Positions 55,742 to 64,000 of a stretch of 64,000 bases of DNA are shown here, one piece after another. Under the pieces are notes generated by a model. It was not told the origin of the DNA and searched no databases. It worked only from the letters and a program-made list of their open reading frames with translations. Numbering within the stretch: position 1 is the first letter of the stretch; each line of letters starts with the position of its first letter. Location: contig NC_071392.1 of the NCBI RefSeq assembly GCF_022682495.2, positions 85,080,797-85,144,796 on the forward strand. The letters are read 5' to 3'. This DNA is from Desmodus rotundus (taxonomy: Eukaryota > Chordata > Mammalia > Chiroptera > Phyllostomidae). Both the position numbers and the translations under genes were made by a program.

Positions 55742-58700
55742 CTAGTTGGCAGCTATGGTGTCCTGAATCCAGCTCACGGAGTTGCAGACCTTGGTGCACA
55801 TGCCAGGCTTGCCCTTCAAAGTGCAGCCGTAGCTCCAGGAGACAATGCCCTGCAGCTGTTCGTTGCAGACCATGGGGCCACCGGACTCACCCTGAGCAAG
55901 AGGGAAAAGCCACTCAGAACTCTCAGCCATGCCCAGATGGGTAAAGTCTCAATGTCCCTCCATTATCCAGGGGCTATCTCCTCAGGCTGCTGGTCCTGTG
56001 TAAAGCCCCTTCTCTCCCCACTGGAAATCTAAGCCTCCATCTCCATACCGCATCCCCATTTACCCCCTCCCCCCTTCTAGATCCTCCTCATTACTTAGTT
56101 GTCCAAGAAGATCTGGGGATGGGTGAATGTGAGGCTGCCCTGCTAGCCCTGCTCCTTTCAGAGAGTGTCCTGCCATAGTAGACCTCCTCCGAAGGGCACC
56201 TTAGATGTCCTATTTGCAAATCATCTTCGGTGTATCATTTTACCCTTAATTCTAACCATTCATATGACAAAAAGAAGGACAGTCATTTATCACAAACCTA
56301 CCCCTCACGCCTCATGATCATTCCCAGAGAAAGCCTTTCAATGTTCTGTGTTCCAGGAGAGGGGATATTGGGTGGAGGTGCGTGAGATGGAGTTGGAAAG
56401 AGAAGGAATGCGAAGGAACTCACCTGCAAGAGTCCTTGCCACCCTCCAGGAAGCCCAGACACATCATGTTGTTGGTGATCTGGCCTGGGTAGGCTTTGCG
56501 GCAAGCGCTATCAGAGAGGATGGGAGTGTCCAGACACTGTGGTGGCTCAGGGTAGTTAGCTGTTGGGCACAGGAGTGAAAATAGAAGAAGATTATCCACA
56601 GGATTCCTAGCAAATTTCTTCCCCATGATCTCTCCCCTCCTTTGCAAAACTCCCACGCTTTCATTCAGGTTGCCAGGAACTTCTGCTTTGGAAGAACAGC
56701 TTTTATCTGGAAGGCCTTCCAAAGAGTTTTGATCAGCAAGTTGTTACCTCTCTGAGACTAAGATCTCAAATCTAGAGACTTCATTTCTAAAGCAGGTCTT
56801 TGCCTCAGGCAGCCGCAAATCCCTTAGCCTCAGCTCTATTTACTGCTCAGTGCCCAGTTCTCTGCAAATCACTAATCACTTCTGCTGACTACCTGGCATC
56901 TTTATTACAGTTCCTTTGCGTTGTATTTTTCAGCAAAGGAATCTCCCTCATTCCCATGAATACGTTCTAAGGCTCCATATGTCCATAGACTCTCTCTGGG
57001 AACCTTGTCTTGAGTAGCAGTTTGGACTAACTGACCCTCCACATGCCTTTGACCTCCAGGATTCTCAGACCCAGTGCTTGTGTTTCCTGTGACACTTACT
57101 GCCGACATGCTGGGTGTTGCCCCAACTGGAGATGAGACACTGGGTACCAACATCTGCACAAGTTCTTGGCAGAGAGCCAGTGGAGACTCAATAGTTGAGG
57201 GTGGCGGGTGAGCTCAGTTTAATCAGCATGATGTCAAAATTGATGATCCTGGCATTATATTTGGGGTGACCGATGATCTTGGCAGCATCCATGAATTGCT
57301 CATGTTGTACTCTCCCAGATGCACCTGGATTTGGCTGGATGAAAGGATTCAAAGTTCTCTAAGTTTTCAACTTGAGCTTTCCCCCTTACTGGTGAACCCC
57401 AGTCATGGGCATATGCACAGACCCCACTCCCTTCAGGCATTCACACACACAGGTAGCTGTACACTTAAGGTAGTCCCAGCAGACACAGTGTAGTTAGAGT
57501 ATTGCTTAGGTGGGTGTCCCTGCAGCCACAGACTCACAGCCCCCGCCCTTGCTGGAATTGTCAGGCATAGGAATGGGAACCCAATGACACCAGTGAAACA
57601 ACGGGAGATGAGGGAATTGGTGGCAATGAATCGGCACCTGCCATTTCTCCCCTGGTTGGGATTACCAATTATTGTAGCGAGACGTGGCAGCAGTCAGAGT
57701 TATGAGAGCAGAATGAGCTTGCTTATTGTCAATGTCCTGGAAATTTCATGTATTTTATTACCTCCATATGGCCTCGTTTCTGGGTGAGCTATAAGGATTA
57801 ATGCTGTCAAGCTCATTCTAAGTATGCTTCAACACTGCCTCTTTCCCCTCCCATGTCTTTACTGGGAAGGACATCAGGGAACTCTTAGGGGCACCAGGTG
57901 AAAGTCCCTCAGCACATCACTCAATGCCTTGGGAGATAATGAGGTTCTTAGAACGTGCATGTTCATCCCTCCATCCTAACTCTGTTGTTTACCCTGCTTG
58001 GGCTGTGGCAGGGCCAAGGGACGAGTTGATTCTAAGAACAGGGATGTGGGCCTTGGTTACTTATGACTGGTAGCAGTGTGCCGTGGACCCACTCACTGGT
58101 TGTTGACGAGGGAGCCCCCACAGAAGTGGTAGCCAGCATTCAGGGACACCTGGTAGGGGACGGAGTTCTTCTCGCAGGTGTAGCCCCTGACGATCTTGTC
58201 ATCATCAGGGAAAGCAACTGACAGAGGAAAGTTAGAAAACTTGGTCCATCTTGGAATTTTGGCTCACCTCCAAGTTTTTGCAGATTAACCAGAAAAGATC
58301 AAATAATGTTTTCCTGTCACACATAATCAGGAAATGGTGATATTTAATGTAATTTTTTCTAAAATCTAATTTTTCTGTACCTTTAACACATGCCTTACTT
58401 ATCCCGTGGTAAGTATCTAATTTGTTTTAAATCCATACCCGAGAACATGCTTATTGATTTTAGAGAGGGGGGAAAGGAGTGGAGGAAGGGGGGAGAGAGA
58501 GAAAGAAACATCTCACCAATATTTCTCATCAATGTTCAGTCTCCCTGACTGTGAACCAAACCTACAATCCAGGCATTTGCCCTGGCTGGGAATTGAACCT
58601 GCAAACTTTCAGTTTATGGGATGACGCTCCAACCAGCTGAACCATACTGACCAGGGGCATGATTTTTAATCTATGCTTTAAATTTGATAAGTATACTGTT

Positions 58701-59882
58701 TGCTTCCTATGTAATGCCCCCCCACACACAGATAAGAGACTCTTTACATAATAAATGTCCCGAACCCCATTACCTAAGAATAAAGCTGTGCTCAGCAGCC
58801 ATGCAAACGGGTGTTCAGTGAAGCTTTGCAATACCCAGGGTTATGTTTGTCTGTGGTGGTTGGTATAGGATGCATACGCCCAGGAGGTAACAGAAAGAAA
58901 GCTCTTAGAAACCACCCGAGACTGTGCTGTCCTAGAAGAAAAATGGGAATTTTGTACTTCCATCCCCCTCCACCATCCCCGAAATCCTCTTTAAGGTTCT
59001 CACCTAAAATTTTCAGAAAATAATTGTGTAGAACATTGTAAGTTTTCCATCTCCTACCTTTCTCCCTTTACCCCAATTATCTCTCCAACATTTTTCAATT
59101 GATTCAGATATACTGATTTCTTATGGCTCCAAAAGTATTTCATTATATTATATGTGTCCTATTGTCCATGTATTTTAAAGTAGTTTTGAGAAAGACATTT
59201 CCAGGGAATATAGACCACTGTATGGAATTTATACCTGCCCAATTTGGGAAAATTTAGTAGTCAGTTTTAGTAGCATAAAAATAGTCATTTCTCTATATCA
59301 TTTGGTGATTGACTGACTTGTTATTTTTACAATGGAGAGGTTTAATTAGCAGAGATATAAAACCCTTCCCGTAGCTTTTGTGCATGAGAAATAAAATATG
59401 TTGGCCTTGATGATCCCTGCTAAGATGCCCTTTAGTCTAGGGGAGACTCAGGGTCTGATCCTCACAGCCCCTGCAAGGGGCACACGATTCATCATTAGTC
59501 CTGGATGTTAACCCCAAATCCTTAGCAAGGTCAAAGGGCATTTCCTCACTATTGACTATCCTTTCCTTTCCTCTCTCCTTCGTAGATTTTTACTTTCAAT
59601 CTCAGGGCAGGTTCTGCCTCTTTATGCCTACTCTGCGCTGATCACTTCCGCTCAGCCATCTCTCCCCAACAAGTGTGATTTATGTATCTATAGACATATG
59701 TACTATGCACTTGCTGTCTCTACATTTAAGCTTCTTGAGTACAAAAGAGATTATATTCAACATTCCCTGTTGTCTTCCAGAGTACGATGTGCAAGCTTAA
59801 ATAGGTGCTGGACACCTATGGATTCATTTAGCAACAGAGACTCATCAGCAGCTCCCAGGAGAGTGAGGAAGACGGCCTTCAT
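55742..59882 (-). pseudogene. Trypsinogen (PRSS1/2/3-type) pseudogene, 5 exons
   Basis: This is a digestive trypsinogen relic with all five exons in order: 59882-59846, 58217 to about 58065, 57334-57100, 56559-56424 and 55891-55742. Recognisable pieces are the leader (MKAVFLTLLGAA), the activation peptide FPDDDK followed by [32 protein letters not shown] and FLEGGKDSC. The last exon reads [19 protein letters not shown] and ends WIQDTIAAN. Lesions are independent and clear. The exon 1 donor is AT instead of GT. A stop replaces the Trp after GSLVNNQ, with small deletions nearby. About 19 bases are lost in exon 3 near LGEYN, shifting the frame. TGA is present before the VST segment. One base is missing at the end of exon 4 (TGCAG for TGCCAG). 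GDSGG is GESGG. The active-site exons are otherwise well preserved, so inactivation is fairly recent. It belongs to the 5' trypsinogen group of the TRB locus. Confidence 0.94.
58435..58658 (-). repeat. Bat tRNA-derived SINE (VES-type)
   Basis: This is a diverged reverse copy between exons 1 and 2 of the trypsinogen pseudogene. It is recognisable by GAGAGAGAGAAAGAAACATC and the terminal GCTGAACCATACTGACCAGG. Confidence 0.85.
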
Positions 59883-60445
59883 AGTTGCTCGCCAGGTCTG
59901 GATGCGCATAGGACGAAGGGCTTTCATCCACTATTTATTTACACCTCCAGGCTCGTCATCGACACCATGGCCACAGGTGCCAGACAGGTGATTGCATGGG
60001 CAACTCACAAATCCCAATGTAGAATTCAGTTCTGTATCAAATTGAAGATAATTTGCCATTAAATGTAAACATTAACCACTTTTGCAGAAGGTTATGGGAA
60101 TGCAAGTGTGGACCCCACCTGGTGGGAACTGTTCCCTGTAATAGAAAAGTAAGTTGGACTAAGGTCAGGGAATGGGGCTGCAGATGTCCTGATTCCCAGG
60201 CAAAAGTCTTAGGTGCTTGGTCGTTCCTCCACCAGTTGTGAACCTTTATCCTGAAGATGACCTTGTACACTACACCCTTGATGTTGAATTAATGCTGGCT
60301 CTTTTGCAATTAAATAACTTTTCTTGTGGCAGCTCTGGTCTCGTATGTCCATGTTAACATTTCATGACTAACAGAAGCAACTTATTCCCCTGAGAAGAAA
60401 AAAATTATTCTGATTTGCAATTATAAGAGATCTAAACAGGAGAGT

Positions 60446-60710
60446 GAAAGAATGATGACTTACATTTATCCAGAACTTACTACATATTAGGACTTTTCTA
60501 AATACTCTGCCTATGGTTAATTTAGTAATTCTCATACTGACCCTACCAAATACCTATTGTTATCCCCACTTTACAGATGGGAAAACGGAGTCACACAAAA
60601 TTGTAGGGAGCTTGACCCAAATCACACAACAAGTATGTGGTAGAGTCAGGATCCCAACCCAGGAAACCGGGCTGCAGAGTCCGTGCTATTAACCACTGGG
60701 AAACACTTCC
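60446..60710 (+). repeat. MIR SINE
   Basis: The tract 'catttatccagaacttacta', the 'cactttacagatgggaaaac' core and the trailing 'aagtatgtggtagagtcagg' block follow the MIR consensus pattern. It is old and diverged. Confidence 0.8.
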
Positions 60711-60769
60711 CCAGTAAGTTCACCAAAATCTGGAGACCAAGATGGCAGGATCCTTGGCCAACGATAAGA

Positions 60770-61045
60770 CAGTCGAGATTTGTGGAGTGCTCACAACGCG
60801 TCAAGCACTGTGGACAGGATCTCCATACATCGACTCATCCAATCCTCAGCAACAGCTTTGTGACTGAGATTTTTACCTAAGATTTACCTGCAATTCCTAA
60901 GATTTTTACCTTTTTCTCCATGAGGAGGGTGATGCTTAGAGAAGTTTTGTGTTTTGTGGAAAGTTTTGTAGCTCCTAAGTGGTCAACACAAGGTTGAAAC
61001 TCAAGCAGCCTCATATTAAGTTCCACATCTTCCACTGTGATACCA
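60770..61045 (+). repeat. Second MIR SINE
   Basis: MIR-like order is visible in 'gtggagtgctcacaacgcgt' followed by 'caagcactgtggacaggatc', with a later 'aagtggtcaacacaaggttg' block. A short local duplication of 'aagatttttacct' interrupts it. Confidence 0.6.
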
Positions 61046-61454
61046 TAAACATGAGCAAAGAGAACAATCTGCACTGTATCAAATTAAGGGATGACCCTGG
61101 GGAGCATATAGAATTCTGAGAAATCCAAGAAATGGGTTCCTGGAGCGGGAATTATCATACTAATGGGGCACAGAAGGGGTACCCAGAATATGTGACTCTC
61201 AGTAAGCGCTAACCTCCAGCTTCTACATCCGCAGATTCACCCGAACAGTCTGCCAGGGAGCTACATTGCTTCAGCAAATCATTGCTCCAGAAATAGTTCC
61301 TATTTCTTTTACATTTGAAATGTTGCTGATATGAAGATGATTTACTAGAAGATTTTCTCACCCCCATTGACATTTTGGGCCAGATAATTTTAGGGGAACA
61401 GTTGTGGGCAACTACCCTGCATACTGTACCATGTTAAATATATATATGTATATA

Positions 61455-61635
61455 TTTAATCCTCACCCGAGAACATATTTATTCATTTGAGAGAGAGAGG
61501 AAAGGAAGGGTGGGGGAGATTGAAAGAGAAACATCAATAGATTGCTTCCTGTTCATGCCCTTACTGGGAATCGAACCCACAACCTTTTGGTACACAGGAG
61601 GACTTTCCAACCAACTGAGCCACCAGGCCAGGGCC
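61455..61635 (-). repeat. Bat tRNA-derived SINE (VES-type)
   Basis: This is a reverse copy with TTTAATCCTCACCCGAGAAC at the tail side, GAGAGAGAGAGGAAAGGAAG, box-like GGGAATCGAACCCACAACC and a final GAGCCACCAGGCCAGGGCC. Confidence 0.92.
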
Positions 61636-62636
61636 ATACTGTAGTATATTAATCAGCTACCCTGGCCTTGGGTTACAAGTAGCACTGGCCCCTCCTCCCA
61701 GTTATGATAACCAAACATGTCTCCAGACATATGGCTAAATGTCCCCTAGGGGTCAAAATCATCCCCAGCTGAGAATGACTCGTTTAAGGAGAGAAGGTGG
61801 GCAAGGGAGCGTCTCAGGCTCTGCAGGGAAGTGCCTTTAGCTTCGGGACACTATAGGCACACAGAAACTCCTGCAAGAGCGATTCACGAGGCAGCGAGCT
61901 GCTTTTCACTGGTCCCTAAAAATCAGGACATACTAAGGAGTAAGAGAAGGGTCAGATCCAGAAAGGGAGAGACCTCTTATCCTGTTTGATTCCCTTCCAT
62001 TGCTGACACCTCTGCGATGCAGTATGGGGGGTTGTATGATTCTGCGTCACCCCTGACACTGCTCCTGAACCTCGTCAGGCGTTTTGGCCAACATGAGAAC
62101 ACAACGTCTTAGAGCAGAGCTTTCTCAATAGCTGGCTCATGTGCAGCTGTGTCCTAGAATGTTCTCTCCTGGGTGTTCTGGGCTTTATCACTTGGAACCC
62201 CTGCCCCTTCTTCCAGGGAGGGAGAGTGGGGATTGCCAGATAAAGAGAGTTAGCTAGGATTGACTGCAAATTCCCAAGGAAACACCTTGAAGCAAAGGCA
62301 CATGGGCCTGTCGGGCTGTAGTGGGAGGATTCAGTCGCCTAAAGCAGCAGTGGGGATGTGGGGAAAGTGCCAAGCGATGGGTTCCAGGCTTCAGTTCTTC
62401 CTTTGTCACGCATGGAGCATGCAAGCCACCTCACAGAGTGCCTGGGACATAGTTATGTTCTGGTATTTACCTAGACTCCCTCCCTACCCACCTGTGAGTC
62501 TCTTCTTCAGCAAAGGCATTGATGTTTTGTGTGTTGGTGAATTTTTACCTAATGCACATTAACGTGAACATATGCAATTTAGTAGAATAGCTCTTTAAAT
62601 AAATCTGATCTTTTGTGCACTATCTAAAAGCATGTT

Positions 62637-62839
62637 GGCCCTGGCTGGTGTGGCTCAGTTGGTTGGAGCCGTGGTCTTGCAGACTGAAAGGTGGCAGGTT
62701 TGATTCCCAGTCAGGACACATGCCTAAGTTTCGGGTTCAATCCCCAGTTGGGGCACATATGAGGGGCAACTGATGGATGTTTCTCTCCCCCTCTTTCTCC
62801 CTCCCTTCCCCTCTCTCTCTAAAATAAATAAATAAAAAT
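62637..62839 (+). repeat. Bat tRNA-derived SINE (VES-type)
   Basis: This is a forward copy beginning GGCCCTGGCTGGTGTGGCTC, with GGTTTGATTCCCAGTCAGG, a CTCTCCCCCTCTTTCTCCC tract and an AAATAAATAAATAAAAATG tail. Confidence 0.92.
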
Positions 62840-64000
62840 GAAATCATGTCGAAGGCTACTAGTGATGTGCACACCACACATTAGGCAGATGGTTGGGCAG
62901 AATGCGAGGGGGAAAAATTAAAGATGGCTGGTGGTGAGGGCCGTGGCGGTGGCTGTGTGTGGAGGGGATGGAGTGGAGGCGATCTGCAGGTCAGGTGAAA
63001 GCGATCAGTGTTCTAAGTGAAGGCTACTAGGATGAAGCTCCCTGCCGAAGAGGCCAGGCAAACACTGGGCCCCACGAGGCGTCTCTCTCTCTCTGTGTAC
63101 ACAGGTTTGTCATTGGTGTGAACGGGGCGAACAGATTTGAAGAAGACACCCTTGCATGATTGTAAAGGAGCCCAGGCCTACAAGATGCCTTTTCCTTCTG
63201 AAATGCAGTGAGTCATCCTGTGAAGTTGGACCCTGCAGAATTGGGCTGCAAGCTCCCAGACTCAAAAGATATCCTTGCCTCTACTTTATGTGTGCAGAAC
63301 TTCTGATCTCGGTAACATTGATGAATTCTCGTTGACAGTCAACACAGAGCATGCCACGTGGTATGTGGCTCTGCTTCTGCAGGCCCCTCCTGCAGACAGA
63401 GCCGTCAGCTCTGTGTGGGGAATGCCCACATTCTACATGTGCAGAGTGTGTTGGTACCTAGTCTTCTTTTCCTCACTTCAACCACATGCTGGCCCAGAGG
63501 CGTGGGTCTGTATTTAATTAATCTGTGCTTGTCCCCTCTCTTTCCCATGCACATCGCTTAGTGGCCTTGGAGGACTACGTTAACTTTTTCCTAAATTGCA
63601 GCCTGACTGGGCTCCAGCAAATATATTGACTTTGGTATTGGGAAGAGCAAGTCACCAGCCTCAGAAGGCAATTTCATGCTGTTTCTCTCAAAGGAGCCAG
63701 CTCTTCTCTTTCCTTAGCTTCTCCAGCCACCTCTCTGATTCACCCCTCCCTGTTCACTGAGGCCATGCTGGCTCTCTGTGGCTCCACTGTGCAAAAAATT
63801 TTTAAAATGAGAATTCCTCTCCTTGAAAAAAGATGTACTAAGAAACTTACTTAAAAATAAAACTGAAGTAAACAGGATAGAAAAAACCCCAAGGTACAAA
63901 GGATATGGTTGTGGAATAACTTTGATGCTAAGCTACGTGTCTAAGCTGAATTTGTACCCTTTGCCATGCATGAAAAGTCAGTGACTAAAATGTTCTTCCT

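Larger units (their letters stand above)
59883..64000. other. Intergenic DNA upstream of the trypsinogen pseudogene
   Basis: No gene is recognised up to the window end. The stretch contains two MIR-like SINEs, two VES-type SINEs and unique-looking sequence. Further TRBV or trypsinogen members would be expected beyond the window by synteny (inference). Confidence 0.6.

Overview
The window is mammalian nuclear DNA, most likely from a bat. Genes are split into exons with GT-AG introns. There is a young full-length LINE-1, a LINE-1 derivative that keeps only ORF1, and at least eight copies of a roughly 200-bp tRNA-derived SINE beginning CCCTGGCTGGTGTGGCTCAG. That SINE has the hallmarks of the bat VES-type family, so I infer a microbat (Yangochiroptera). 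Species cannot be read from the sequence.

The gene content identifies the 5' edge of the T-cell receptor beta (TRB) locus. MOXD2 lies on the minus strand at about 3.2-10.5 kb in 13 exons and is completely open (619 codons). A T-cell receptor beta variable segment resembling TRBV1 lies on the plus strand at 21.4-22.06 kb. It has a leader exon, a V exon and a 23-bp-spacer recombination signal, but one in-frame stop codon. Three trypsin-fold genes then follow on the minus strand. PRSS58 (32.98-39.09 kb) is intact as a reading frame but has lost all three catalytic residues. A PRSS58-like paralogue (43.40-50.00 kb) is intact and retains His/Asp/Ser but has a wrecked oxyanion hole. A pancreatic-type trypsinogen (55.74-59.88 kb) is a pseudogene with several independent lesions.

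The intergenic DNA is built from nested mobile elements. A complete 6.8-kb LINE-1 (13.12-19.94 kb, minus) has open ORF1 and ORF2 and a perfect 16-bp target-site duplication. An older LINE-1 3' fragment (23.88-26.63 kb) is split by a 1.47-kb insertion with its own target-site duplication. An old endogenous retrovirus pol remnant (about 28.55-29.41 kb, resuming after 31.3 kb) is interrupted by a half-LINE-1 (HAL1-like) element carrying an open 232-codon ORF1 and no ORF2. MIR SINEs, an MLT1-like LTR and a hAT-like DNA transposon fragment are also visible. I saw no RNA genes, no CRISPR array and nothing prokaryotic.

Functionally the genes are unrelated neighbours kept together by conserved synteny. 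They comprise a copper monooxygenase, an antigen-receptor V segment and a cluster of decaying or repurposed trypsin relatives. No new enzymatic system is evident. The most interesting signals are the pseudoprotease evolution in the PRSS58 pair, the fully open MOXD2, and the evidence for young LINE-1 and ORF1-only LINE activity.
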